A DNA stretch of 64,000 bases from Aristolochia californica (GCA_029961685.1 JARWKL010000056.1:1-64000); one strand, 5' to 3'; positions 21,189-37,044 are shown, numbered from the stretch's first letter. Translations and numbers: made by a program. The notes: generated by a model from the sequence alone, not told the origin.

Positions 21189-23826
21189 GTGTTTTAAAAA
21201 TGGATATGCAAGCTTGAAACATGTTAAAGATGCAAATGGCCTATGGATCCAAAGCTTTTAAAGAGAATAACATACGCTCATTAAATTATCTAGTGAACGT
21301 GCGGTGGGATATTTACCAGAGTCAAACAAGCCATTATTTTGCCCGTTTGCAAAAAGCTGACCTAACAATCATAGATGATTGTAAAGTGATTTTTCATTCG
21401 TAACGGGATGTATTATTGTAAGAAATGACTTACGGGTTGGGAGTCAACACTCAATTAAAAATCCCCCGCCTCCCCCTTTTCCCGACGATTGCAAAACCTG
21501 AGAACTAAAAACTGAAAAGACCTCACAATCCTGAAAAATCATAGACACTCTTTGGAATTATATCTCTCCACATTTGTGCATTGTGCATCTCCATTTTAGA
21601 TGTACACTTTTTTATTAAATCAAAATTTCTAGTTTTTCGTTCTCCCTTCATGCCATAAACAAAAAAAAGGTAAATAGATCACAAAAAAAAATGTAAATTT
21701 TAGAGTTTATGTATGGGAAAAAATGTAAGTAATGAAAATTTATTCACACACCACAACTGAACACAAAATTTTGTTATCCAAGTTTGGGAAATTCCACTAG
21801 TTCAACCCTAATAGCTTGAAATTTAACAAAAAAGAGAACTCTTCTAGACGTGTTTTAAAATGGATATGCATGCTTGAAACATGTTAAAGTTGAAAATGAC
21901 CTATGGATCCAAAGCTTTTAATGAGAATAACAAACACTCATTAAATTCAGAAGTGAACGTGCGGCGGGATATTTACCTAACAAGCCATTATTTTGTCCGT
22001 TTTCAAAAAGCTGACCTAACAATCATAGATGATTGTAATGTGATTTACCGTGAGTAACGGGCTATATTTTTGTAAGAAATGACATACGGAATGGGAGTCA
22101 ACAGTCAGTTAAAAACACCACACCTCCTCGTTTTCCCGACGATTGCAAATCCTGAGATACAAAAACTAAAAAGATCTAAATTACAAACACTCATTGGAAT
22201 TATCTCTCTCTTCATTTGTGCACTGTGCGTCTCCATGTTAGATGTACACTTTTTTCTTAAATCAAAACTTTGAGTTTTCGCTCTCCCTTGATCCCGTAAA
22301 CAAAAAAAGGCAAATAGATCACAGCAAAATGAAAATTTTTGAGTTTATGTATGGTAAAATTTTAAAACAATAACAAATGTAAGTAAAGAAAATTTATTAA
22401 CACACCAAAAATTAACACAAAACTTTTGTTATCCAAGTTTGGGAAATTCCACTAGTTCAGCCCTAATAGCTTGGAATTTTACAAGAAAGAGATTTGTTCC
22501 ACACGTGTTTTAAAAATGGATATGCAAGCTTGAAACATGTTAAAGATGCAAATGACCTATGGATCCAAAGCTTTTAAAGAGAATAACAAACACTCATTAA
22601 ATTATCAATGAACGTGCGGTGGGATATTTACCAGAATCAAACTAGCCATTATTTTGCCAGTTCACAAAAAGCTTACCGAACAATCATAGATGATTGTAAA
22701 GTGATTTATCATCCGTAACGGGCTATATTTTTGTAAGAAATTACTTACGGATTGGGAGTCAACACTCAGTTAAAAACACCCCGCCTCCCCCTTTTCCCGA
22801 AGATTGTAAAACCTGAGATATAAAAACTAAAAAGAGCTTAAATTCCCTAAAAATTACAGACACTCATTGGAATTATCTCTCTCTTCATTTGTGCACTGTG
22901 CGTCTCCATTTTAGATGTACACTTTTTTCTTAAATCAAAACTTTGAGTTTTCACTCTCCCTTGATCCCGTAAACAAAAAAAGGCAAAATGAAAATTTTTG
23001 AGTTTATGTATGGAAAAATTTTAAAACAATAACAAATGTAAGTTAAGAAAATTTATTCACACACCAAAAATTAACACAAAACTTTTGTTATCCAAGTTTG
23101 GGAAATTCCACTAGTCCAACCCTAATAGCTTGGAATTTTACAAGAAAGTGATTTGTTCCACACGTGTTTTAAAAATGGATATGCAAGCTTGAAACATGTT
23201 AAAGATGCAAATGACCTATGGATCCAAAGCTTTTAAAGAGAATAACAAACACTCATTAAATTATCAATGAACGTGCGGTGGGATATTTACCAGAATCAAA
23301 CTAGCCATTATTTTGCCAGTTCACAAAAAGCTTACCGAACAATCATAGATGATTGTAAAGTGATTTATCATCCGTAACGGGCTATATTTTTGTAAGAAAT
23401 GACTTACGGATTGGGAGTCAACACTCAGTTGAAAACACCCCGCCTCCCCATTTTCCCGAAGATTGTAAAACCTGAGATATAAAAACTAAAAAAAGCTTAA
23501 ATTCCCTAAAAATTACAGACACTCATTGGAATTATCTCTCTCTACATTTGTGCACCGTCCATCTCCATTTTAGATGTACACTTTTTTCTTAAATCAAAAC
23601 TTTGAGTTTTCTCTCTCCCTTCATCCCGTAAACAAAAAAAGGCAAATATATCACAGCAAAATGAAAATTTTTGAGTTTATGTATGGAAACAATAACAAAT
23701 GTAAGTAAAGAAAACTTATTCACACACCAAAAATTAACACAAAACTTTTGTTATCCAAGTTTGGGAAATTCCACTTGTTCAACCCTAATAGCTCGGAATT
23801 TTACAAGAAAGAGATTTGTTCCACAC
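21189..23826 (+). repeat. HOR unit 9 (2638 bp, type P)
   Basis: Monomers: A 21189-21849, B 21850-22504, C 22505-23163 (659 bp), D 23164-23826. All three P markers are present: G at 22237, T at 22742, and the GCAAA deletion junction at 22983-22987. Confidence 0.96.
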
Positions 23827-26464
23827 GTGTTTTAAAAATGGATATGCAAGCTTGAAACATGTTAAAGATGCAAATGGCCTATGGATCCAAAGCTTTTAAA
23901 GAGAATAACATACGCTCATTAAATTATCTAGTGAACGTGCGGTGGGATATTTACCAGAGTCAAACAAGCCATTATTTTGCCCGTTTGCAAAAAGCTGACC
24001 TAACAATCATAGATGATTGTAAAGTGATTTTTCATTCGTAACGGGATGTATTATTGTAAGAAATGACTTACGGGTTGGGAGTCAACACTCAATTAAAAAT
24101 CCCCCGCCTCCCCCTTTTCCCGACGATTGCAAAACCTGAGAACTAAAAACTGAAAAGACCTCACAATCCTGAAAAATCATAGACACTCTTTGGAATTATA
24201 TCTCTCCACATTTGTGCATTGTGCATCTCCATTTTAGATGTACACTTTTTTATTAAATCAAAATTTCTAGTTTTTCGTTCTCCCTTCATGCCATAAACAA
24301 AAAAAAGGTAAATAGATCACAAAAAAAAATGTAAATTTTAGAGTTTATGTATGGGAAAAAATGTAAGTAATGAAAATTTATTCACACACCACAACTGAAC
24401 ACAAAATTTTGTTATCCAAGTTTGGGAAATTCCACTAGTTCAACCCTAATAGCTTGAAATTTAACAAAAAAGAGAACTCTTCTAGACGTGTTTTAAAATG
24501 GATATGCATGCTTGAAACATGTTAAAGTTGAAAATGACCTATGGATCCAAAGCTTTTAATGAGAATAACAAACACTCATTAAATTCAGAAGTGAACGTGC
24601 GGCGGGATATTTACCTAACAAGCCATTATTTTGTCCGTTTTCAAAAAGCTGACCTAACAATCATAGATGATTGTAATGTGATTTACCGTGAGTAACGGGC
24701 TATATTTTTGTAAGAAATGACATACGGAATGGGAGTCAACAGTCAGTTAAAAACACCACACCTCCTCGTTTTCCCGACGATTGCAAATCCTGAGATACAA
24801 AAACTAAAAAGATCTAAATTACAAACACTCATTGGAATTATCTCTCTCTTCATTTGTGCACTGTGCGTCTCCATGTTAGATGTACACTTTTTTCTTAAAT
24901 CAAAACTTTGAGTTTTCGCTCTCCCTTGATCCCGTAAACAAAAAAAGGCAAATAGATCACAGCAAAATGAAAATTTTTGAGTTTATGTATGGTAAAATTT
25001 TAAAACAATAACAAATGTAAGTAAAGAAAATTTATTAACACACCAAAAATTAACACAAAACTTTTGTTATCCAAGTTTGGGAAATTCCACTAGTTCAGCC
25101 CTAATAGCTTGGAATTTTACAAGAAAGAGATTTGTTCCACACGTGTTTTAAAAATGGATATGCAAGCTTGAAACATGTTAAAGATGCAAATGACCTATGG
25201 ATCCAAAGCTTTTAAAGAGAATAACAAACACTCATTAAATTATCAATGAACGTGCGGTGGGATATTTACCAGAATCAAACTAGCCATTATTTTGCCAGTT
25301 CACAAAAAGCTTACCGAACAATCATAGATGATTGTAAAGTGATTTATCATCCGTAACGGGCTATATTTTTGTAAGAAATTACTTACGGATTGGGAGTCAA
25401 CACTCAGTTAAAAACACCCCGCCTCCCCCTTTTCCCGAAGATTGTAAAACCTGAGATATAAAAACTAAAAAGAGCTTAAATTCCCTAAAAATTACAGACA
25501 CTCATTGGAATTATCTCTCTCTTCATTTGTGCACTGTGCGTCTCCATTTTAGATGTACACTTTTTTCTTAAATCAAAACTTTGAGTTTTCACTCTCCCTT
25601 GATCCCGTAAACAAAAAAAGGCAAAATGAAAATTTTTGAGTTTATGTATGGAAAAATTTTAAAACAATAACAAATGTAAGTTAAGAAAATTTATTCACAC
25701 ACCAAAAATTAACACAAAACTTTTGTTATCCAAGTTTGGGAAATTCCACTAGTCCAACCCTAATAGCTTGGAATTTTACAAGAAAGTGATTTGTTCCACA
25801 CGTGTTTTAAAAATGGATATGCAAGCTTGAAACATGTTAAAGATGCAAATGACCTATGGATCCAAAGCTTTTAAAGAGAATAACAAACACTCATTAAATT
25901 ATCAATGAACGTGCGGTGGGATATTTACCAGAATCAAACTAGCCATTATTTTGCCAGTTCACAAAAAGCTTACCGAACAATCATAGATGATTGTAAAGTG
26001 ATTTATCATCCGTAACGGGCTATATTTTTGTAAGAAATGACTTACGGATTGGGAGTCAACACTCAGTTGAAAACACCCCGCCTCCCCATTTTCCCGAAGA
26101 TTGTAAAACCTGAGATATAAAAACTAAAAAAAGCTTAAATTCCCTAAAAATTACAGACACTCATTGGAATTATCTCTCTCTACATTTGTGCACCGTCCAT
26201 CTCCATTTTAGATGTACACTTTTTTCTTAAATCAAAACTTTGAGTTTTCTCTCTCCCTTCATCCCGTAAACAAAAAAAGGCAAATATATCACAGCAAAAT
26301 GAAAATTTTTGAGTTTATGTATGGAAACAATAACAAATGTAAGTAAAGAAAACTTATTCACACACCAAAAATTAACACAAAACTTTTGTTATCCAAGTTT
26401 GGGAAATTCCACTTGTTCAACCCTAATAGCTCGGAATTTTACAAGAAAGAGATTTGTTCCACAC
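23827..26464 (+). repeat. HOR unit 10 (2638 bp, type P)
   Basis: Monomers: A 23827-24487, B 24488-25142, C 25143-25801 (659 bp), D 25802-26464. All P markers are present (CTCCATGTTAG in B, GAAATTACTTACGG and the 14-bp deletion in C). It is the middle unit of three P units in a row. Confidence 0.96.
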
Positions 26465-29102
26465 GTGTTTTAAAAATGGATATGCAAGCTTGAAACATGT
26501 TAAAGATGCAAATGGCCTATGGATCCAAAGCTTTTAAAGAGAATAACATACGCTCATTAAATTATCTAGTGAACGTGCGGTGGGATATTTACCAGAGTCA
26601 AACAAGCCATTATTTTGCCCGTTTGCAAAAAGCTGACCTAACAATCATAGATGATTGTAAAGTGATTTTTCATTCGTAACGGGATGTATTATTGTAAGAA
26701 ATGACTTACGGGTTGGGAGTCAACACTCAATTAAAAATCCCCCGCCTCCCCCTTTTCCCGACGATTGCAAAACCTGAGAACTAAAAACTGAAAAGACCTC
26801 ACAATCCTGAAAAATCATAGACACTCTTTGGAATTATATCTCTCCACATTTGTGCATTGTGCATCTCCATTTTAGATGTACACTTTTTTATTAAATCAAA
26901 ATTTCTAGTTTTTCGTTCTCCCTTCATGCCATAAACAAAAAAAAGGTAAATAGATCACAAAAAAAAATGTAAATTTTAGAGTTTATGTATGGGAAAAAAT
27001 GTAAGTAATGAAAATTTATTCACACACCACAACTGAACACAAAATTTTGTTATCCAAGTTTGGGAAATTCCACTAGTTCAACCCTAATAGCTTGAAATTT
27101 AACAAAAAAGAGAACTCTTCTAGACGTGTTTTAAAATGGATATGCATGCTTGAAACATGTTAAAGTTGAAAATGACCTATGGATCCAAAGCTTTTAATGA
27201 GAATAACAAACACTCATTAAATTCAGAAGTGAACGTGCGGCGGGATATTTACCTAACAAGCCATTATTTTGTCCGTTTTCAAAAAGCTGACCTAACAATC
27301 ATAGATGATTGTAATGTGATTTACCGTGAGTAACGGGCTATATTTTTGTAAGAAATGACATACGGAATGGGAGTCAACAGTCAGTTAAAAACACCACACC
27401 TCCTCGTTTTCCCGACGATTGCAAATCCTGAGATACAAAAACTAAAAAGATCTAAATTACAAACACTCATTGGAATTATCTCTCTCTTCATTTGTGCACT
27501 GTGCGTCTCCATGTTAGATGTACACTTTTTTCTTAAATCAAAACTTTGAGTTTTCGCTCTCCCTTGATCCCGTAAACAAAAAAAGGCAAATAGATCACAG
27601 CAAAATGAAAATTTTTGAGTTTATGTATGGTAAAATTTTAAAACAATAACAAATGTAAGTAAAGAAAATTTATTAACACACCAAAAATTAACACAAAACT
27701 TTTGTTATCCAAGTTTGGGAAATTCCACTAGTTCAGCCCTAATAGCTTGGAATTTTACAAGAAAGAGATTTGTTCCACACGTGTTTTAAAAATGGATATG
27801 CAAGCTTGAAACATGTTAAAGATGCAAATGACCTATGGATCCAAAGCTTTTAAAGAGAATAACAAACACTCATTAAATTATCAATGAACGTGCGGTGGGA
27901 TATTTACCAGAATCAAACTAGCCATTATTTTGCCAATTCACAAAAAGCTTACCGAACAATCATAGATGATTGTAAAGTGATTTATCATCCGTAACGGGCT
28001 ATATTTTTGTAAGAAATTACTTACGGATTGGGAGTCAACACTCAGTTAAAAACACCCCGCCTCCCCCTTTTCCCGAAGATTGTAAAACCTGAGATATAAA
28101 AACTAAAAAGAGCTTAAATTCCCTAAAAATTACAGACACTCATTGGAATTATCTCTCTCTTCATTTGTGCACTGTGCGTCTCCATTTTAGATGTACACTT
28201 TTTTCTTAAATCAAAACTTTGAGTTTTCACTCTCCCTTGATCCCGTAAACAAAAAAAGGCAAAATGAAAATTTTTGAGTTTATGTATGGAAAAATTTTAA
28301 AACAATAACAAATGTAAGTTAAGAAAATTTATTCACACACCAAAAATTAACACAAAACTTTTGTTATCCAAGTTTGGGAAATTCCACTAGTCCAACCCTA
28401 ATAGCTTGGAATTTTACAAGAAAGTGATTTGTTCCACACGTGTTTTAAAAATGGATATGCAAGCTTGAAACATGTTAAAGATGCAAATGACCTATGGATC
28501 CAAAGCTTTTAAAGAGAATAACAAACACTCATTAAATTATCAATGAACGTGCGGTGGGATATTTACCAGAATCAAACTAGCCATTATTTTGCCAGTTCAC
28601 AAAAAGCTTACCGAACAATCATAGATGATTGTAAAGTGATTTATCATCCGTAACGGGCTATATTTTTGTAAGAAATGACTTACGGATTGGGAGTCAACAC
28701 TCAGTTGAAAACACCCCGCCTCCCCATTTTCCCGAAGATTGTAAAACCTGAGATATAAAAACTAAAAAAAGCTTAAATTCCCTAAAAATTACAGACACTC
28801 ATTGGAATTATCTCTCTCTACATTTGTGCACCGTCCATCTCCATTTTAGATGTACACTTTTTTCTTAAATCAAAACTTTGAGTTTTCTCTCTCCCTTCAT
28901 CCCGTAAACAAAAAAAGGCAAATATATCACAGCAAAATGAAAATTTTTGAGTTTATGTATGGAAACAATAACAAATGTAAGTAAAGAAAACTTATTCACA
29001 CACCAAAAATTAACACAAAACTTTTGTTATCCAAGTTTGGGAAATTCCACTTGTTCAACCCTAATAGCTCGGAATTTTACAAGAAAGAGATTTGTTCCAC
29101 AC
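26465..29102 (+). repeat. HOR unit 11 (2638 bp, type P)
   Basis: Monomers: A 26465-27125, B 27126-27780, C 27781-28439 (659 bp), D 28440-29102. All P markers are present, plus a private A at 27936 in C (TTGCCAATTCAC). Confidence 0.96.
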
Positions 29103-31754
29103 GTGTTTTAAAAATGGATATGCAAGCTTGAAACATGTTAAAGATGCAAATGGCCTATGGATCCAAAGCTTTTAAAGAGAATAACATACGCTCATTAAAT
29201 TATCTAGTGAACGTGCGGTGGGATATTTACCAGAGTCAAACAAGCCATTATTTTGCCCGTTTGCAAAAAGCTGACCTAACAATCATAGATGATTGTAAAG
29301 TGATTTTTCATTCGTAACGGGATGTATTATTGTAAGAAATGACTTACGGGTTGGGAGTCAACACTCAATTAAAAATCCCCCGCCTCCCCCTTTTCCCGAC
29401 GATTGCAAAACCTGAGAACTAAAAACTGAAAAGACCTCACAATCCTGAAAAATCATAGACACTCTTTGGAATTATATCTCTCCACATTTGTGCATTGTGC
29501 ATCTCCATTTTAGATGTACACTTTTTTATTAAATCAAAATTTCTAGTTTTTCGTTCTCCCTTCATGCCATAAACAAAAAAAAGGTAAATAGATCACAAAA
29601 AAAAATGTAAATTTTAGAGTTTATGTATGGGAAAAAATGTAAGTAATGAAAATTTATTCACACACCACAACTGAACACAAAATTTTGTTATCCAAGTTTG
29701 GGAAATTCCACTAGTTCAACCCTAATAGCTTGAAATTTAACAAAAAAGAGAACTCTTCTAGACGTGTTTTAAAATGGATATGCATGCTTGAAACATGTTA
29801 AAGTTGAAAATGACCTATGGATCCAAAGCTTTTAATGAGAATAACAAACACTCATTAAATTCAGAAGTGAACGTGCGGCGGGATATTTACCTAACAAGCC
29901 ATTATTTTGTCCGTTTTCAAAAAGCTGACCTAACAATCATAGATGATTGTAATGTGATTTACCGTGAGTAACGGGCTATATTTTTGTAAGAAATGACATA
30001 CGGAATGGGAGTCAACAGTCAGTTAAAAACACCACACCTCCTCGTTTTCCCGACGATTGCAAATCCTGAGATACAAAAACTAAAAAGATCTAAATTACAA
30101 ACACTCATTGGAATTATCTCTCTCTTCATTTGTGCACTGTGCGTCTCCATTTTAGATGTACACTTTTTTCTTAAATCAAAACTTTGAGTTTTCGCTCTCC
30201 CTTGATCCCGTAAACAAAAAAAGGCAAATAGATCACAGCAAAATGAAAATTTTTGAGTTTATGTATGGTAAAATTTTAAAACAATAACAAATGTAAGTAA
30301 AGAAAATTTATTAACACACCAAAAATTAACACAAAACTTTTGTTATCCAAGTTTGGGAAATTCCACTAGTTCAGCCCTAATAGCTTGGAATTTTACAAGA
30401 AAGAGATTTGTTCCACACGTGTTTTAAAAATGGATATGCAAGCTTGAAACATGTTAAAGATGCAAATGACCTATGGATCCAAAGCTTTTAAAGAGAATAA
30501 CAAACACTCATTAAATTATCAATGAACGTGCGGTGGGATATTTACCAGAATCAAACTAGCCATTATTTTGCCAGTTCACAAAAAGCTTACCGAACAATCA
30601 TAGATGATTGTAAAGTGATTTATCATCCGTAACGGGCTATATTTTTGTAAGAAATGACTTACGGATTGGGAGTCAACACTCAGTTAAAAACACCCCGCCT
30701 CCCCCTTTTCCCGAAGATTGTAAAACCTGAGATATAAAAACTAAAAAGAGCTTAAATTCCCTAAAAATTACAGACACTCATTGGAATTATCACTCTCTTC
30801 ATTTGTGCACTGTGCGTCTCCATTTTAGATGTACACTTTTTTCTTAAATCAAAACTTTGAGTTTTCACTCTCCCTTGATCCCGTAAACAAAAAAAGGCAA
30901 ATAGATCACAGCAAAATGAAAATTTTTGAGTTTATGTATGGAAAAATTTTAAAACAATAACAAATGTAAGTTAAGAAAATTTATTCACACACCAAAAATT
31001 AACACAAAACTTTTGTTATCCAAGTTTGGGAAATTCCACTAGTCCAACCCTAATAGCTTGGAATTTTACAAGAAAGTGATTTGTTCCACACGTGTTTTAA
31101 AAATGGATATGCAAGCTTGAAACATGTTAAAGATGCAAATGACCTATGGATCCAAAGCTTTTAAAGAGAATAACAAACACTCATTAAATTATCAATGAAC
31201 GTGCGGTGGGATATTTACCAGAATCAAACTAGCCATTATTTTGCCAGTTCACAAAAAGCTTACCGAACAATCATAGATGATTGTAAAGTGATTTATCATC
31301 CGTAACGGGCTATATTTTTGTAAGAAATGACTTACGGATTGGGAGTCAACACTCAGTTGAAAACACCCCGCCTCCCCATTTTCCCGAAGATTGTAAAACC
31401 TGAGATATAAAAACTAAAAAAAGCTTAAATTCCCTAAAAATTACAGACACTCATTGGAATTATCTCTCTCTACATTTGTGCACCGTCCATCTCCATTTTA
31501 GATGTACACTTTTTTCTTAAATCAAAACTTTGAGTTTTCTCTCTCCCTTCATCCCGTAAACAAAAAAAGGCAAATATATCACAGCAAAATGAAAATTTTT
31601 GAGTTTATGTATGGAAACAATAACAAATGTAAGTAAAGAAAACTTATTCACACACCAAAAATTAACACAAAACTTTTGTTATCCAAGTTTGGGAAATTCC
31701 ACTTGTTCAACCCTAATAGCTCGGAATTTTACAAGAAAGAGATTTGTTCCACAC
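29103..31754 (+). repeat. HOR unit 12 (2652 bp, type Q)
   Basis: Monomers: A 29103-29763, B 29764-30418, C 30419-31091, D 31092-31754. Q marker A at 30792; no deletion in C. Confidence 0.96.
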
Positions 31755-34406
31755 GTGTTTTAAAAATGGATATGCAAGCTTGAAACATGTTAAAGATGCA
31801 AATGGCCTATGGATCCAAAGCTTTTAAAGAGAATAACATACGCTCATTAAATTATCTAGTGAACGTGCGGTGGGATATTTACCAGAGTCAAACAAGCCAT
31901 TATTTTGCCCGTTTGCAAAAAGCTGACCTAACAATCATAGATGATTGTAAAGTGATTTTTCATTCGTAACGGGATGTATTATTGTAAGAAATGACTTACG
32001 GGTTGGGAGTCAACACTCAATTAAAAATCCCCCGCCTCCCCCTTTTCCCGACGATTGCAAAACCTGAGAACTAAAAACTGAAAAGACCTCACAATCCTGA
32101 AAAATCATAGACACTCTTTGGAATTATATCTCTCCACATTTGTGCATTGTGCATCTCCATTTTAGATGTACACTTTTTTATTAAATCAAAATTTCTAGTT
32201 TTTCGTTCTCCCTTCATGCCATAAACAAAAAAAAGGTAAATAGATCACAAAAAAAAATGTAAATTTTAGAGTTTATGTATGGGAAAAAATGTAAGTAATG
32301 AAAATTTATTCACACACCACAACTGAACACAAAATTTTGTTATCCAAGTTTGGGAAATTCCACTAGTTCAACCCTAATAGCTTGAAATTTAACAAAAAAG
32401 AGAACTCTTCTAGACGTGTTTTAAAATGGATATGCATGCTTGAAACATGTTAAAGTTGAAAATGACCTATGGATCCAAAGCTTTTAATGAGAATAACAAA
32501 CACTCATTAAATTCAGAAGTGAACGTGCGGCGGGATATTTACCTAACAAGCCATTATTTTGTCCGTTTTCAAAAAGCTGACCTAACAATCATAGATGATT
32601 GTAATGTGATTTACCGTGAGTAACGGGCTATATTTTTGTAAGAAATGACATACGGAATGGGAGTCAACAGTCAGTTAAAAACACCACACCTCCTCGTTTT
32701 CCCGACGATTGCAAATCCTGAGATACAAAAACTAAAAAGATCTAAATTACAAACACTCATTGGAATTATCTCTCTCTTCATTTGTGCACTGTGCGTCTCC
32801 ATTTTAGATGTACACTTTTTTCTTAAATCAAAACTTTGAGTTTTCGCTCTCCCTTGATCCCGTAAACAAAAAAAGGCAAATAGATCACAGCAAAATGAAA
32901 ATTTTTGAGTTTATGTATGGTAAAATTTTAAAACAATAACAAATGTAAGTAAAGAAAATTTATTAACACACCAAAAATTAACACAAAACTTTTGTTATCC
33001 AAGTTTGGGAAATTCCACTAGTTCAGCCCTAATAGCTTGGAATTTTACAAGAAAGAGATTTGTTCCACACGTGTTTTAAAAATGGATATGCAAGCTTGAA
33101 ACATGTTAAAGATGCAAATGACCTATGGATCCAAAGCTTTTAAAGAGAATAACAAACACTCATTAAATTATCAATGAACGTGCGGTGGGATATTTACCAG
33201 AATCAAACTAGCCATTATTTTGCCAGTTCACAAAAAGCTTACCGAACAATCATAGATGATTGTAAAGTGATTTATCATCCGTAACGGGCTATATTTTTGT
33301 AAGAAATGACTTACGGATTGGGAGTCAACACTCAGTTAAAAACACCCCGCCTCCCCCTTTTCCCGAAGATTGTAAAACCTGAGATATAAAAACTAAAAAG
33401 AGCTTAAATTCCCTAAAAATTACAGACACTCATTGGAATTATCACTCTCTTCATTTGTGCACTGTGCGTCTCCATTTTAGATGTACACTTTTTTCTTAAA
33501 TCAAAACTTTGAGTTTTCACTCTCCCTTGATCCCGTAAACAAAAAAAGGCAAATAGATCACAGCAAAATGAAAATTTTTGAGTTTATGTATGGAAAAATT
33601 TTAAAACAATAACAAATGTAAGTTAAGAAAATTTATTCACACACCAAAAATTAACACAAAACTTTTGTTATCCAAGTTTGGGAAATTCCACTAGTCCAAC
33701 CCTAATAGCTTGGAATTTTACAAGAAAGTGATTTGTTCCACACGTGTTTTAAAAATGGATATGCAAGCTTGAAACATGTTAAAGATGCAAATGACCTATG
33801 GATCCAAAGCTTTTAAAGAGAATAACAAACACTCATTAAATTATCAATGAACGTGCGGTGGGATATTTACCAGAATCAAACTAGCCATTATTTTGCCAGT
33901 TCACAAAAAGCTTACCGAACAATCATAGATGATTGTAAAGTGATTTATCATCCGTAACGGGCTATATTTTTGTAAGAAATGACTTACGGATTGGGAGTCA
34001 ACACTCAGTTGAAAACACCCCGCCTCCCCATTTTCCCGAAGATTGTAAAACCTGAGATATAAAAACTAAAAAAAGCTTAAATTCCCTAAAAATTACAGAC
34101 ACTCATTGGAATTATCTCTCTCTACATTTGTGCACCGTCCATCTCCATTTTAGATGTACACTTTTTTCTTAAATCAAAACTTTGAGTTTTCTCTCTCCCT
34201 TCATCCCGTAAACAAAAAAAGGCAAATATATCACAGCAAAATGAAAATTTTTGAGTTTATGTATGGAAACAATAACAAATGTAAGTAAAGAAAACTTATT
34301 CACACACCAAAAATTAACACAAAACTTTTGTTATCCAAGTTTGGGAAATTCCACTTGTTCAACCCTAATAGCTCGGAATTTTACAAGAAAGAGATTTGTT
34401 CCACAC
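31755..34406 (+). repeat. HOR unit 13 (2652 bp, type Q)
   Basis: Monomers: A 31755-32415, B 32416-33070, C 33071-33743, D 33744-34406. Carries the Q marker TTATCACTCTC in C (A at 33444) and matches unit 12 at the diagnostic sites. Confidence 0.96.
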
Positions 34407-37044
34407 GTGTTTTAAAAATGGATATGCAAGCTTGAAACATGTTAAAGATGCAAATGGCCTATGGATCCAAAGCTTTTAAAGAGAATAACATACGCTCATT
34501 AAATTATCTAGTGAACGTGCGGTGGGATATTTACCAGAGTCAAACAAGCCATTATTTTGCCCGTTTGCAAAAAGCTGACCTAACAATCATAGATGATTGT
34601 AAAGTGATTTTTCATTCGTAACGGGATGTATTATTGTAAGAAATGACTTACGGGTTGGGAGTCAACACTCAATTAAAAATCCCCCGCCTCCCCCTTTTCC
34701 CGACGATTGCAAAACCTGAGAACTAAAAACTGAAAAGACCTCACAATCCTGAAAAATCATAGACACTCTTTGGAATTATATCTCTCCACATTTGTGCATT
34801 GTGCATCTCCATTTTAGATGTACACTTTTTTATTAAATCAAAATTTCTAGTTTTTCGTTCTCCCTTCATGCCATAAACAAAAAAAAGGTAAATAGATCAC
34901 AAAAAAAAATGTAAATTTTAGAGTTTATGTATGGGAAAAAATGTAAGTAATGAAAATTTATTCACACACCACAACTGAACACAAAATTTTGTTATCCAAG
35001 TTTGGGAAATTCCACTAGTTCAACCCTAATAGCTTGAAATTTAACAAAAAAGAGAACTCTTCTAGACGTGTTTTAAAATGGATATGCATGCTTGAAACAT
35101 GTTAAAGTTGAAAATGACCTATGGATCCAAAGCTTTTAATGAGAATAACAAACACTCATTAAATTCAGAAGTGAACGTGCGGCGGGATATTTACCTAACA
35201 AGCCATTATTTTGTCCGTTTTCAAAAAGCTGACCTAACAATCATAGATGATTGTAATGTGATTTACCGTGAGTAACGGGCTATATTTTTGTAAGAAATGA
35301 CATACGGAATGGGAGTCAACAGTCAGTTAAAAACACCACACCTCCTCGTTTTCCCGACGATTGCAAATCCTGAGATACAAAAACTAAAAAGATCTAAATT
35401 ACAAACACTCATTGGAATTATCTCTCTCTTCATTTGTGCACTGTGCGTCTCCATGTTAGATGTACACTTTTTTCTTAAATCAAAACTTTGAGTTTTCGCT
35501 CTCCCTTGATCCCGTAAACAAAAAAAGGCAAATAGATCACAGCAAAATGAAAATTTTTGAGTTTATGTATGGTAAAATTTTAAAACAATAACAAATGTAA
35601 GTAAAGAAAATTTATTAACACACCAAAAATTAACACAAAACTTTTGTTATCCAAGTTTGGGAAATTCCACTAGTTCAGCCCTAATAGCTTGGAATTTTAC
35701 AAGAAAGAGATTTGTTCCACACGTGTTTTAAAAATGGATATGCAAGCTTGAAACATGTTAAAGATGCAAATGACCTATGGATCCAAAGCTTTTAAAGAGA
35801 ATAACAAACACTCATTAAATTATCAATGAACGTGCGGTGGGATATTTACCAGAATCAAACTAGCCATTATTTTGCCAGTTCACAAAAAGCTTACCGAACA
35901 ATCATAGATGATTGTAAAGTGATTTATCATCCGTAACGGGCTATATTTTTGTAAGAAATTACTTACGGATTGGGAGTCAACACTCAGTTAAAAACACCCC
36001 GCCTCCCCCTTTTCCCGAAGATTGTAAAACCTGAGATATAAAAACTAAAAAGAGCTTAAATTCCCTAAAAATTACAGACACTCATTGGAATTATCTCTCT
36101 CTTCATTTGTGCACTGTGCGTCTCCATTTTAGATGTACACTTTTTTCTTAAATCAAAACTTTGAGTTTTCACTCTCCCTTGATCCCGTAAACAAAAAAAG
36201 GCAAAATGAAAATTTTTGAGTTTATGTATGGAAAAATTTTAAAACAATAACAAATGTAAGTTAAGAAAATTTATTCACACACCAAAAATTAACACAAAAC
36301 TTTTGTTATCCAAGTTTGGGAAATTCCACTAGTCCAACCCTAATAGCTTGGAATTTTACAAGAAAGTGATTTGTTCCACACGTGTTTTAAAAATGGATAT
36401 GCAAGCTTGAAACATGTTAAAGATGCAAATGACCTATGGATCCAAAGCTTTTAAAGAGAATAACAAACACTCATTAAATTATCAATGAACGTGCGGTGGG
36501 ATATTTACCAGAATCAAACTAGCCATTATTTTGCCAGTTCACAAAAAGCTTACCGAACAATCATAGATGATTGTAAAGTGATTTATCATCCGTAACGGGC
36601 TATATTTTTGTAAGAAATGACTTACGGATTGGGAGTCAACACTCAGTTGAAAACACCCCGCCTCCCCATTTTCCCGAAGATTGTAAAACCTGAGATATAA
36701 AAACTAAAAAAAGCTTAAATTCCCTAAAAATTACAGACACTCATTGGAATTATCTCTCTCTACATTTGTGCACCGTCCATCTCCATTTTAGATGTACACT
36801 TTTTTCTTAAATCAAAACTTTGAGTTTTCTCTCTCCCTTCATCCCGTAAACAAAAAAAGGCAAATATATCACAGCAAAATGAAAATTTTTGAGTTTATGT
36901 ATGGAAACAATAACAAATGTAAGTAAAGAAAACTTATTCACACACCAAAAATTAACACAAAACTTTTGTTATCCAAGTTTGGGAAATTCCACTTGTTCAA
37001 CCCTAATAGCTCGGAATTTTACAAGAAAGAGATTTGTTCCACAC
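34407..37044 (+). repeat. HOR unit 14 (2638 bp, type P)
   Basis: Monomers: A 34407-35067, B 35068-35722, C 35723-36381 (659 bp), D 36382-37044. All P markers are present: CTCCATGTTAG near 35455, GAAATTACTT near 35960, and the deletion junction near 36201. Confidence 0.96.
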